Assembly: GCA_017934845.1 (NCBI GenBank)
Contig: JAGBIR010000088.1
Location: 1 to 6,233 of the forward strand
DNA from: Alistipes sp.
Lineage (GTDB): Bacteria; Bacteroidota; Bacteroidia; Bacteroidales; Rikenellaceae
Direction of reading: 5' to 3'
DNA length: 6,233 nucleotides
The notes below the pieces were generated by a model. The model had not been told where the DNA came from. It searched no databases and worked only from the letters and a program-made list of their open reading frames with translations. Every line of letters begins with the position of its first letter. The stretch's first letter is position 1. Of the stretch, positions 1 through 6,233 are shown in pieces. The translations under genes and the position numbers were made by a program.

Positions 1-95
1 CAACGATGCGAACAGCATCGTGTCGAGGTTTTATGGGCAATAAATAATTTGCCACACCACTCGCATTTTTTCTGAATGTCGATGTTACTAGCCAT
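1..95 (-). CDS. Partial excisionase-like zinc-finger/HTH protein of a mobile element (5' end only)
   Basis: Reading leftward from the ATG at 93-95, the frame stays open to the window edge for 31 full codons plus two bases. It begins MASNIDIQKKCEWCGK and continues with F-I-A-H-K-T-S-T-R-C-C-S-H-R, with the cut codon TG- very likely Cys. The CxxC (residues 11-14) and C-S-H-R-C pattern would form a treble-clef-like zinc site. From memory, this N-terminus belongs to small Bacteroidota proteins that pair such a finger with a C-terminal MerR/HTH_17 (excisionase-type) DNA-binding domain and sit beside tyrosine integrases in conjugative or mobilizable elements. The HTH part would lie outside the window, so the full domain structure is inferred. 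An overlapping ATG at 98-100 opens another frame to the edge but gives no recognisable protein. The start is preceded by A-rich sequence, as is usual in this phylum. Confidence 0.75.
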   Translation of the reverse strand, partial: MASNIDIQKKCEWCGKLFIAHKTSTRCCSHR

Positions 96-119
96 TTCAT
101 TTATCTTTTAATTTCGCCA

Positions 120-127
120 AAAATGTA
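120..127 (-). promoter_or_regulatory. Weak candidate -7 promoter element for the zinc-finger gene
   Basis: On the minus strand this reads TACATTTT, matching 7 of 8 positions of the Bacteroidota -7 consensus TAnnTTTG. It lies 24 nt upstream of the ATG at 95. No TTTG -33 element is present at the expected 19-21 nt. That space is occupied by the three TGAGAC repeats at 131-160, so initiation here might depend on an activator. The call is speculative. Confidence 0.25.
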
Positions 128-130
128 TCT

Positions 131-160
131 CTGCGTCTCACTGTGTCTCACAGCGTCTCA
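131..160. repeat. Three tandem 10-bp repeats sharing GTCTCA
   Basis: The plus strand reads CTGCGTCTCA, then CTGTGTCTCA, then CAGCGTCTCA, back to back. On the minus strand each unit begins TGAGAC. The period of 10 bp is close to one DNA helical turn, so the hexamers fall on the same face. The unit length is not a multiple of three and no convincing ORF spans it, so a coding explanation is unlikely. The array sits just upstream of the candidate -7 element of the left-hand gene. It could be an array of protein binding sites (regulator, recombination directionality factor or integrase arm sites) or a chance microsatellite. Confidence 0.7.
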
Positions 161-170
161 TTTTTCCATC

Positions 171-208
171 ACCTCGCCAACGCAAAATCGCATTTCGAGC
201 GGCGAGGT
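171..208. repeat. 8-bp inverted repeat with 22-nt spacer
   Basis: ACCTCGCC (171-178) is perfectly mirrored by GGCGAGGT (201-208). The spacer contains a smaller AAAT-CGC-ATTT dyad at 185-195. As RNA this could form a hairpin. As DNA it could be an operator or recombinase-associated site. No T-tract follows on either strand, so it is not an obvious terminator. Confidence 0.55.
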
Positions 209-221
209 ACACAGGAGGTAC
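204..221. repeat. Direct repeat GAGGTAC x2, 11-bp period
   Basis: GAGGTAC occurs at 204-210 and again at 215-221. The first copy overlaps the right arm of the inverted repeat at 171-208. The spacing is again about one helical turn. It is short enough to arise by chance alone, but it adds to the density of phased repeats in this gap. Confidence 0.4.
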
Positions 222-245
222 AAAAACAGGCGTAAAAAGGCTTAG

Positions 246-262
246 CAACGATTAACAACGAT
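246..262. repeat. Direct repeat CAACGAT x2, 10-bp period
   Basis: CAACGAT occurs at 246-252 and 256-262, exactly 10 bp apart. The second copy extends to CAACGATGC (256-264), and the same nonamer also occurs at 1-9 inside the zinc-finger gene. The pair lies between the dyad at 171-208 and the operon terminator. Its function is unknown. Confidence 0.4.
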
Positions 263-270
263 GCTTGCAC

Positions 271-301
271 AAACAAAAATAGCACCCGTAAAGAGTGCTA
301 T
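271..301 (-). terminator. Intrinsic terminator at the end of the mnmE operon
   Basis: On the minus strand, ATAGCACTC (301-293) can pair with GGGTGCTAT (287-279) in a 9-bp stem containing one G-U pair. The loop is TTTAC, and the run TTTTTGTTT follows. It lies 43 nt past the mnmE stop codon and points the right way to end the leftward operon. The plus-strand side lacks a T-tract, so it should be unidirectional. A small palindrome, AATCAT-tt-ATGATT (305-318), lies between the stop codon and this hairpin. Confidence 0.85.
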
Positions 302-344
302 ATTAATCATTTATGATTGATTTAACTTACTTATAATCAACTAC

Positions 345-1703
345 TTATTTGCCGATGCAGAAGTTGGCGAAGATTGAGTGGAGGATGTCGTCCGAGGAGA
401 TTTCGCCTGTGATGGTGCCTATATGGTGGACAACTTGGCGGATATCTTCGCTCAAGAGGTCGGTCGGGATTCCCGTACGCAGTCCCGCAATTGCAGCCGT
501 CAACGCCTCATTAGCCTGACACAGAGCATCATAGTGGCGGCGATTCGAGACTATAACATCGCCCGCATAGGCTGCCGTAGCATCGGCCGCCAATAACAGC
601 TGGCGTTGCAGCTCTGCCATTCCACTACCCGTCTTTGCCGAGATAACAATGGTCGGAACCACCACGTCCTTCACAACGTCGCGCTCGCGCAAATCGGCCT
701 TGGTAAGCACGCGATAAATCTTCTGGCCCTCCTGCACCTCATAGCCCGCCAAATCGTCGGCCACGTTACTATCGGGATCATCAGTCAGCCAAAGTATTAT
801 CATCGCACGGCGCATAGCCTCCGTAGTGCGCTCAATGCCCATACGTTCCAACTCATCGGCCGAGTCGTGCAGGCCCGCAGTATCGATAAAGCGGTAGTTC
901 ACACCGCCAAGATTTTTCACCACCTCGACAGTATCGCGCGTCGTACCTGCAATGGCCGACACCATAGCGCGATCCTCCTCGGCCAAGGCATTCAGCAGCG
1001 TACTCTTGCCCACATTTGGGCGACCGGCAATAGCCACCGTAACGCCCTGTTTCAGAGCATTTCCCAAAGCAAACGAATCGCTTAGTGTAGTAATAGCACT
1101 GCCAAGTTCCGCAAGCAGGCTTTTTAATTCCGCCCTATCGGCAAACTCAACATCCTCCTCCGAAAAATCGAGTTCCAGTTCCAGCAATGACACTATCTGC
1201 ACCAATCTCTCGCGCAGATTGGCAAGCGTAGAGGAGTATCCGCCACGCATCTGGGTCGATGCCACAGCATAGGCCGCACGCGAATCGGCGGCAATAATAT
1301 CGGCAACAGCCTCGGCCTGCGACAGATCCATTCGTCCTGCCAGATAGGCGCGACGCGTAAACTCTCCCGCCTCGGCCATTCGGGTACCGGCCTTGATAAA
1401 GAGTCCAAGGATGCGCTCAACGACATATCGTGAGCCGTGAGTTGATACCTCGACCGTATCCTCGCCCGTATAGGAGTGCGGCGCGCGGAAGATGGTTACC
1501 ACAACATCGTCAGCCACCTCCTCGCCATCCATAATATAGCCATAATGAGCCGTTGCCGCAGCCGCCTCGCTCAATGCCCTACGACCACGAAAAATACTAT
1601 CGCACAACTCAATTGCGCGACTTCCGCTCAAGCGTATTAGGCACAAAGCACCTCCCGCAGGCGTTGCAGGGGCGACAATAGTATCGTGGTCGTCGAAAAT
1701 CAT
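345..1703 (-). CDS. mnmE: tRNA uridine-5-carboxymethylaminomethyl modification GTPase MnmE (TrmE)
   Basis: Cytosolic GTPase that works with MnmG to modify wobble U34 (cmnm5U/nm5U) of a subset of tRNAs, using a tetrahydrofolate one-carbon donor. At 452 aa it is full length for the family. The N-terminal folate-binding domain spans about residues 1-118. A helical domain begins near L-S-Q-A-E-A-V (127-133). The inserted G domain shows G1 GRPNVGKST (227-235), the K-loop/G2 stretch GTTRDT (253-258), G3 DTAG (274-277), G4 TKAD (334-337) and G5 SAKTG (355-359). The hallmark C-terminus FCIGK, with its conserved Cys, ends the protein. G4 has Thr in place of the usual Asn. The start is the ATG 6 nt after the mltD-like stop, and it gives the standard N-terminus entering IVAPATPAGG. 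It is the last gene of the operon and ends in TAA ahead of the terminator. Confidence 0.97.
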   Translation of the reverse strand: MIFDDHDTIVAPATPAGGALCLIRLSGSRAIELCDSIFRGRRALSEAAAATAHYGYIMDGEEVADDVVVTIFRAPHSYTGEDTVEVSTHGSRYVVERILGLFIKAGTRMAEAGEFTRRAYLAGRMDLSQAEAVADIIAADSRAAYAVASTQMRGGYSSTLANLRERLVQIVSLLELELDFSEEDVEFADRAELKSLLAELGSAITTLSDSFALGNALKQGVTVAIAGRPNVGKSTLLNALAEEDRAMVSAIAGTTRDTVEVVKNLGGVNYRFIDTAGLHDSADELERMGIERTTEAMRRAMIILWLTDDPDSNVADDLAGYEVQEGQKIYRVLTKADLRERDVVKDVVVPTIVISAKTGSGMAELQRQLLLAADATAAYAGDVIVSNRRHYDALCQANEALTAAIAGLRTGIPTDLLSEDIRQVVHHIGTITGEISSDDILHSIFANFCIGK

Positions 1704-1709
1704 ACTCCG

Positions 1710-3125
1710 CTATCTCTCGATTCTCAAACGCTGGCCCTCGCGCAGAGCATTAGCATTGCGGATGCCATTCCAGCGCATAAGTTGCTTAACCGTTACGCGA
1801 TATTTACGGGCAATAGCACCCAGCGTATCGCCACGCTTAACCTTATAATATATAATAGATGTCTCTGCCATCTTCTTTGCCACGGTGCTCGGGTTGAGAT
1901 ACTCCTTCAAATAGAGCGAATCCTTGGCAAAAATCGAATCCTGATTCATCACATAGTCTGTCAATCGATTCGAGGGCAAGACGAGTGCATAGCTCGACGA
2001 AGTGGCAGGCACGATATCGAGTTTATATTGCGGGTTGAGCATCTTCAAAGTCTCGGTCGTAACATCAATCGTAGAGGCTACCTGACCGAAATGCAGCAAG
2101 CGGTTAACCTGCACGGTATCGACCGCCACGGGCATTGGCGGAGGCGTAACGCCAATATTATGAGCCGTATGGTAGGCATAGGCATACGATGCTGCGATAA
2201 ATGCCGGCACATAGCCGCGAGTCTCGGCAGGCAGATACCAATATACCTCCCAGAACGATTGCGGATTACCACCCGCGCGCGCCAAAGCCTTATTCACATT
2301 ACCCGGTCCGCAGTTATAAGCCGCAATAGCCAAGCTCCAATCGCCGTACATCTTATAGAGGTCTTTCATAAAACGGCACGCCGCCCTTGTTGACTTGACG
2401 GGGTCGTAACGCTCGTCAATCATCGAATTAATCTGCAAACCATACGAGCGGCCCGTCGATGTCATAAATTGCCACAAACCGGCAGCTCCGGCACGCGACA
2501 TTGCCGTAGAACGCAATGCCGACTCGATGATTGCCATTGCACGCAACTCGACAGGCATTTCGGCCTTGATAAGTTCCTCCTCGATCATCGGGAAGTAGTA
2601 CTGCGCCAACGACAACACGCTCTTCATAACGCCCTCGGGCTGCGTATATCGCTGAATAAACGAACGCACGATAGAGTTATAGGGGAGGTGAATTGGCGAG
2701 ACCAAACGCTTCAGACGCGCCTCATACAACGAGTCGAGCTTTGCATCACCCTCAACCTTTTCAGGCTCGCAGATATACTCCTTGAAGAACTGCTCGAAGC
2801 TCTGATCAACCTGCTGCTGGCGAAGTTGTGCAGCCAGAGAGTCGGCCACAGCGGGAGAGTAATCAACAAATTGCTTACTCTGCTTCTTCGCCCCACTCTC
2901 GCCCACGACCAATGCCGTTTGAGGTTTTAGCTGACGCCAATCGCGCTCTCTTTCGCGATACTTCTCGACAAGCGAAGCCAACGAATCGGCTCTCTCACGC
3001 TCGGCGGCAAGTTGCTGTTTTACTGAAAGTTTCTTCTTTTTGGGCCACTGCGCAAATGCCTCCGAGGGCATAGCCATCGTAAGCATCAACAGGGCAAAAA
3101 TAGTCTTAATTGCTATCTTGCTCAT
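1710..3125 (-). CDS. MltD-like membrane/periplasmic lytic murein transglycosylase with C-terminal LysM
   Basis: Predicted to cleave the MurNAc-GlcNAc bond of peptidoglycan in the periplasm, forming 1,6-anhydro ends. The 471-aa protein starts with a signal peptide (hydrophobic 8-20, likely cut after AFA at 23-25; no lipobox Cys). A charged Arg/Glu/Gln-rich region follows (30-110). The SLT/GH23 domain is at about 175-325: catalytic Glu201 in the I-I-E-S motif, GLWQFM (216-221), AAYNCGPGNV (268-277) and YVP (305-307). A single LysM at about 426-469 (YYKVKRGDTLGAIARKY onward) should anchor it to glycan. E. coli MltD is a lipoprotein with two LysM repeats, so this is a relative rather than a strict equivalent. 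It lies 6 nt after the DUF5683 gene and 6 nt before mnmE, and ends in TAG. That codon is followed in frame by CGG AGT and the mnmE ATG. Confidence 0.93.
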   Translation of the reverse strand: MSKIAIKTIFALLMLTMAMPSEAFAQWPKKKKLSVKQQLAAERERADSLASLVEKYRERERDWRQLKPQTALVVGESGAKKQSKQFVDYSPAVADSLAAQLRQQQVDQSFEQFFKEYICEPEKVEGDAKLDSLYEARLKRLVSPIHLPYNSIVRSFIQRYTQPEGVMKSVLSLAQYYFPMIEEELIKAEMPVELRAMAIIESALRSTAMSRAGAAGLWQFMTSTGRSYGLQINSMIDERYDPVKSTRAACRFMKDLYKMYGDWSLAIAAYNCGPGNVNKALARAGGNPQSFWEVYWYLPAETRGYVPAFIAASYAYAYHTAHNIGVTPPPMPVAVDTVQVNRLLHFGQVASTIDVTTETLKMLNPQYKLDIVPATSSSYALVLPSNRLTDYVMNQDSIFAKDSLYLKEYLNPSTVAKKMAETSIIYYKVKRGDTLGAIARKYRVTVKQLMRWNGIRNANALREGQRLRIER

Positions 3126-3131
3126 AAATAA

Positions 3132-4343
3132 TTAAAATGTCACATTAAGATTAACGCCAAACACGGGCGATGATCCGTAAATATTGGAAGATTGATAATC
3201 GAACATCGGGTCAAGGCGCACGGTAAGATCGTCCGAGACATCGAAATCCTTCAGGTGGGCATCCACGTGGGCATCAATAATTTGGAAGGCATATACCGCA
3301 GCCGTCATAATCAGACACAAGTCACGATTACGGCGATACGCATCACGCAGATTCTTAAGGTATGTTGCCGAATAGCGGCCGCGGAACTCATCCTTCGACA
3401 CTCCCTCGGGATAGTTACCCGGATTAAGGTCGAAATCGGCTCGCAGGGCATAGGCGGTCTTAAATCGCTTAAAGCCTCGGTTATTCCAATCGACAACATA
3501 TACCATCGACGCCATACCACCCAACACGATAGGCACACGCCAATAACTCTTGTTATAGATCTGTCCCGCGCCGGGGCATATCGTCGAGAGTGTGGTAGCC
3601 TTCTTGACGTTTGACACATCGTTTGTCGAGTAGTTAACAGCCGCATCGCCCAAGAAATAGATATACGATGCCAGAGCCGCGCCCCACAACAGCTGACGCT
3701 TTGTATTCGAGCGAATCATATCGCCCTGCACCTGATTCAGCTCCTCGGTACGGTACAGGCCATCGGCAATCAGTTCGTTGTAACGTGTTTTCAGGGGTTT
3801 ATATACGCTATTCTGATGCACAGCCAAGCCAATCGAAGCACCCATCGTACCATAAAGGATGGGCAACTTCCAATATTGCTTATTATATATCTGGCCATAA
3901 CCGGGCAGAACGGCACTCACCATACACACGCGCGACAACGATACCGAATCGCCAAACCAACGCTCGGGAGGCAAGATATTACCATTGGCATCGAGACGCC
4001 CCTGCGAAGCGGCCTTATCTCGCATACGGTAGTAGCGCGAAATTGAGTCCTGACGCTGGCGCGCCTGCTTAGCCAAAATCTTCAGACGGTTTATTGAATC
4101 CGACTTCGATAGTTTCACCGTATCGCGTTTTGCGCGTAGCGAGTCGGGCAAATCCTGCATCATACCTCCTGCGACGGTATGCTTCACGCCACGACGCAGA
4201 TTTTGTGCCGAGGCATCAACACCCGACAGCATCACCATAAGCATCACAACTGCACACACGCCCCACGCACCGCACAAGATACGCATACGCTGAAAAATCT
4301 TGGTTATTACACTCGAAATCGTTACTCTCATATTCACTCTCAT
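3132..4343 (-). CDS. DUF5683-family membrane protein of unknown function with a duplicated PG-GQIYNK motif
   Basis: Function unknown. The 403-aa protein has an N-terminal hydrophobic stretch (about 25-41) followed by ASA-Q (44-47), resembling a signal peptide. A charged region runs 65-115. Two copies of a motif then appear: L-P-G-Y-G-Q-I-Y-N-K-Q-Y-W (146-158) and C-P-G-A-G-Q-I-Y-N-K-S-Y-W (256-268), each followed by a hydrophobic segment P-I-x-x-G-x-M. Further hydrophobic segments lie near 218-232 and 340-356. The protein ends F-G-V-N-L-N-V-T-F, a terminal-Phe strand like those of outer-membrane proteins, so the location could be the outer membrane. This gene follows parB in many Bacteroidota, by recollection. 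The start is uncertain: M1 is 6 nt after the parB stop, M5 repeats the same MRV start, and M20 would give the most conventional signal peptide. Confidence 0.85.
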   Translation of the reverse strand: MRVNMRVTISSVITKIFQRMRILCGAWGVCAVVMLMVMLSGVDASAQNLRRGVKHTVAGGMMQDLPDSLRAKRDTVKLSKSDSINRLKILAKQARQRQDSISRYYRMRDKAASQGRLDANGNILPPERWFGDSVSLSRVCMVSAVLPGYGQIYNKQYWKLPILYGTMGASIGLAVHQNSVYKPLKTRYNELIADGLYRTEELNQVQGDMIRSNTKRQLLWGAALASYIYFLGDAAVNYSTNDVSNVKKATTLSTICPGAGQIYNKSYWRVPIVLGGMASMVYVVDWNNRGFKRFKTAYALRADFDLNPGNYPEGVSKDEFRGRYSATYLKNLRDAYRRNRDLCLIMTAAVYAFQIIDAHVDAHLKDFDVSDDLTVRLDPMFDYQSSNIYGSSPVFGVNLNVTF

Positions 4344-4349
4344 TTCGGC

Positions 4350-5210
4350 TTATCTCTCACGCAGTCGCTCAATAAAGGTCTCGATATCGGCATCGCTCGC
4401 AAAGTCGATGACAATCTTACCGCCACCCGACTTACTGCGCTTTATGCTGATATTCTGCGAGAAGTAAGGCTCCAACTGCTCTACAAGGCGCGAATACGAC
4501 TCGGGATACTCCTCCTCGTTCTGCTCCTTCGACTTTGGATTCTCTGCAAGTTTGCGTGCCAGCTCCTCGGCCTGACGCACCGACAGAGCCTTCTTAAGAC
4601 AACGCTTCAACGCCCAGAGCTGATTCTCGGCATCGATACCTGCAATAGCCTTTGCGTGGCCCATAGTAATCAAGCCCTCCTTCAAAGCCAACTGCACCTC
4701 ATCGGGCAGATTCAGCAGACGCATATAGTTCGACACCGTAGAGCGTTTCTTACCCACCTTGTCGGCCATAGCCTCCTGTGTAAGGCCACACTCCTCGATA
4801 AGTCGCTGCATACCAAGAGCTATCTCAATCGCATTCAAATCCTGACGCTGGATATTCTCCACCAACGCCATAGCGTGCAGATTCTCGTCATCGGCCTCGC
4901 GGATATATGCCGGCAGAGTCTCCAAGCCCACCATCTGCGAAGCACGCCAACGACGCTCACCGCTGATTATGATATATTTGTCGCCCTCGGCCTTGCGCAA
5001 AGTTACGGGTTGGATAACGCCCAACTGACGTATCGAGTCGGCCAACTCCTGCAACGCCTCCTCATCGAAACGCTTACGGGGCTGCGTTGGATTGGGTATA
5101 ATCTGCGAAATTGCAATCTCGTCCATACGGCTCATAGGAGCTGTCTTTACAGCTACTTTTTCTGTACCGAAAATGGCATCGAGACCTCCACCTAAACCTT
5201 TCTGTTTCAT
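4350..5210 (-). CDS. parB: Chromosome-partitioning protein ParB (Spo0J family)
   Basis: Nucleoid-associated CTPase that loads at parS sites, slides as a clamp and recruits ParA and condensin to the origin region. At 286 aa it is normal for a chromosomal ParB. The N-terminal basic peptide KGLGGGLDAIFG (4-15) is the ParA-stimulating motif. The ParB/Srx domain follows, with I-P-N-P-x-Q-P-R (38-45), the CTP-binding GERRWRA (84-90) and ENIQRQDLN (118-126). The central HTH is near 142-168 (L-T-Q-E-A-M-A-D-K-V-G ... S-T-V-S-N-Y-M-R-L-L-N-L-P). A Glu/Lys-rich linker (222-237) leads to the C-terminal dimerisation domain (about 238-286). The ATG is one base after the parA stop codon, so the two are probably translationally coupled. 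No parS matching TGTTTCACGTGAAACA is seen in the window. Confidence 0.96.
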   Translation of the reverse strand: MKQKGLGGGLDAIFGTEKVAVKTAPMSRMDEIAISQIIPNPTQPRKRFDEEALQELADSIRQLGVIQPVTLRKAEGDKYIIISGERRWRASQMVGLETLPAYIREADDENLHAMALVENIQRQDLNAIEIALGMQRLIEECGLTQEAMADKVGKKRSTVSNYMRLLNLPDEVQLALKEGLITMGHAKAIAGIDAENQLWALKRCLKKALSVRQAEELARKLAENPKSKEQNEEEYPESYSRLVEQLEPYFSQNISIKRSKSGGGKIVIDFASDADIETFIERLRER

Positions 5211-5211
5211 A

Positions 5212-6006
<795 letters not shown>

Positions 6007-6049
6007 TCAATCTATCAATTTTAGGTTCCACCCCACTCTGCCTGCTATC

Positions 6050-6087
6050 GCCTTACGGCTGCGCTCTGTAAATAAACACCTTACAGA
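6050..6087 (-). other. Structured 5' leader of the parA operon: two small hairpins
   Basis: In the leader RNA, TCTGTAA (6087-6081) pairs with TTACAGA (6071-6065) in a 7-bp stem with a 9-nt loop. It is followed by GCC-GTAA-GGC (6059-6050), a 3-bp stem closed by a GNRA-type GUAA tetraloop. A G-rich stretch then leads to the parA start. Neither hairpin has a following U-tract, so neither is an intrinsic terminator. The role is unknown: it could stabilise the mRNA, control translation, or be part of a dispersed intergenic repeat. Confidence 0.45.
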
Positions 6088-6108
6088 AAAGAGTCGGATA
6101 TAATCGGA

Positions 6109-6141
6109 CAAATTTAATGAAATTAAATTAAATAACACAAA
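6109..6141 (-). promoter_or_regulatory. Promoter of the parA-parB-DUF5683-mltD-mnmE operon
   Basis: The minus strand carries TTTG (6141-6138), then 21 nt, then TAAATTTG (6116-6109). This fits the Bacteroidota housekeeping sigma consensus TTTG - 19 to 21 nt - TAnnTTTG at both boxes. Transcription should begin near 6102-6104, giving a leader of about 105 nt before the parA ATG. The start site is inferred. The spacer is very A/T-rich. Confidence 0.7.
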
Positions 6142-6158
6142 CGTTGGCGAAAAATGAT

Positions 6159-6166
6159 TAACTTTG
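6159..6166 (+). promoter_or_regulatory. Candidate -7 element for the divergent rightward gene
   Basis: TAACTTTG matches TAnnTTTG exactly and lies 24 nt before the ATG at 6191. There is a TTGG at 6144-6147, but it is too close (12 nt) for a standard -33 box, and no TTTG is found at 19-21 nt. If active, this promoter is back to back with the operon promoter: its upstream region overlaps the -33 box of the operon promoter at 6138-6141. Confidence 0.5.
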
Positions 6167-6190
6167 TCACTCAAACAGTAGAATATCGTT

Positions 6191-6233
6191 ATGCAACAAG
6201 AGCAAAATAACAAGTCACGAGAAGAGTCAAAAG
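6191..6233 (+). CDS. Start of a divergently transcribed gene, product unknown (partial)
   Basis: An ATG at 6191 opens a frame that runs off the window, giving 14 codons: MQQEQNNKSREESK. The sequence is strongly hydrophilic and charged and has no signal peptide, so a cytosolic protein or a long polar N-terminus is likely. Support comes from the consensus -7 element just upstream and the A/T-rich region ahead of the start. No family can be assigned from so few residues. A minus-strand frame also crosses this stretch and stops at the TAA at 6189-6191, so the orientation is likely but not certain. Confidence 0.5.
   Translation, partial: MQQEQNNKSREESK

Noticed and set aside
3..21. ACGATGC-gaaca-GCATCGT hairpin followed by TTTT on the plus strand as a terminator
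   Set aside because: The sequence is explained as codons of the minus-strand zinc-finger gene, the T-run is short and displaced, and no plus-strand gene is seen ending here.
1..100. Alternative minus-strand frame from the ATG at 98-100 (MKWLVTSTF...)
   Set aside because: It is open to the edge but has no recognisable features, while the overlapping frame from 95 shows a coherent Cys-rich zinc-binding pattern.
1..264. CAACGATGC at 1-9 and 256-264 as a 9-bp target-site duplication around a small element
   Set aside because: The enclosed segment has no terminal inverted repeats, and the left copy lies inside the zinc-finger coding sequence, so a chance nonamer repeat is more likely.
1710..1712. 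Global reassignment of TAG to an amino acid, to explain the parA amber codon
   Set aside because: The mltD-like gene ends in TAG exactly at the natural end of its LysM domain, so TAG serves as a stop in this genome; reassignment would fuse it to MnmE.
3263..3270. CCACGTGG palindrome as a parS site
   Set aside because: Only the CACGTG core matches the parS consensus TGTTTCACGTGAAACA; the flanks do not. It lies inside coding sequence, in a repeat encoding D-A-H-V-D-A-H.
4179..5195. Long plus-strand ORF (338 codons) opposite parB and the DUF5683 gene, and several other plus-strand ORFs opposite the operon
   Set aside because: They lie antisense to clearly conserved genes, have no recognisable domains or promoters, and show the His/Arg/Leu-rich composition of shadow frames.
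6007..6213. Minus-strand ORF of 68 codons upstream of parA
   Set aside because: It spans the promoter and leader region, has low-complexity Cys/Phe/Leu-rich composition with no family resemblance, and overlaps the consensus promoter elements.

Overview
The window looks like chromosomal DNA of a Bacteroidota (Bacteroidales) bacterium, possibly an Alistipes/Rikenellaceae relative. The evidence is the order parA, parB, DUF5683 protein, MltD-like transglycosylase with a LysM; translation starts with A/T-rich upstream sequence and no clear Shine-Dalgarno; and TAnnTTTG-type -7 promoter elements with a TTTG -33 element. The genus is an inference from protein resemblance recalled from memory, not from a search.

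Layout, left to right. Positions 1-95 hold the 5' end of a minus-strand gene running off the window. It encodes a Cys-rich zinc-finger N-terminus typical of the excisionase-like HTH proteins of Bacteroidota mobile elements. Positions 96-270 are non-coding and unusually rich in short, helically phased repeats and a dyad. Positions 271-301 are an intrinsic terminator for the long minus-strand operon. Positions 345-5997 are that operon, transcribed right to left as parA, parB, DUF5683 membrane protein, mltD-like, mnmE. Spacing is very tight: 1 nt between parA and parB, then exactly 6 nt at each of the three later junctions. Positions 5998-6190 are a divergent intergenic region. It has a good Bacteroidota-type promoter for the operon, a leader of about 105 nt with two small hairpins, and a candidate promoter for a rightward gene that starts at 6191 and leaves the window.

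Functionally the operon joins chromosome partitioning (ParA/ParB), a membrane protein of unknown role, a periplasmic peptidoglycan lytic transglycosylase, and the tRNA wobble-uridine modification GTPase MnmE. It is mostly housekeeping DNA.

Two things stand out. First, parA carries an in-frame amber codon at codon 49, just after the Walker A region, while everything on both sides is conserved and in one frame. It is therefore a fresh nonsense mutation, a sequence error or, less likely, a suppressed stop. Second, the left edge looks like one end of a mobile element lying beside the 3' end of mnmE, with a repeat array that could be a recombinase or regulator binding region. I found no tRNA, rRNA, CRISPR array or complete insertion sequence.
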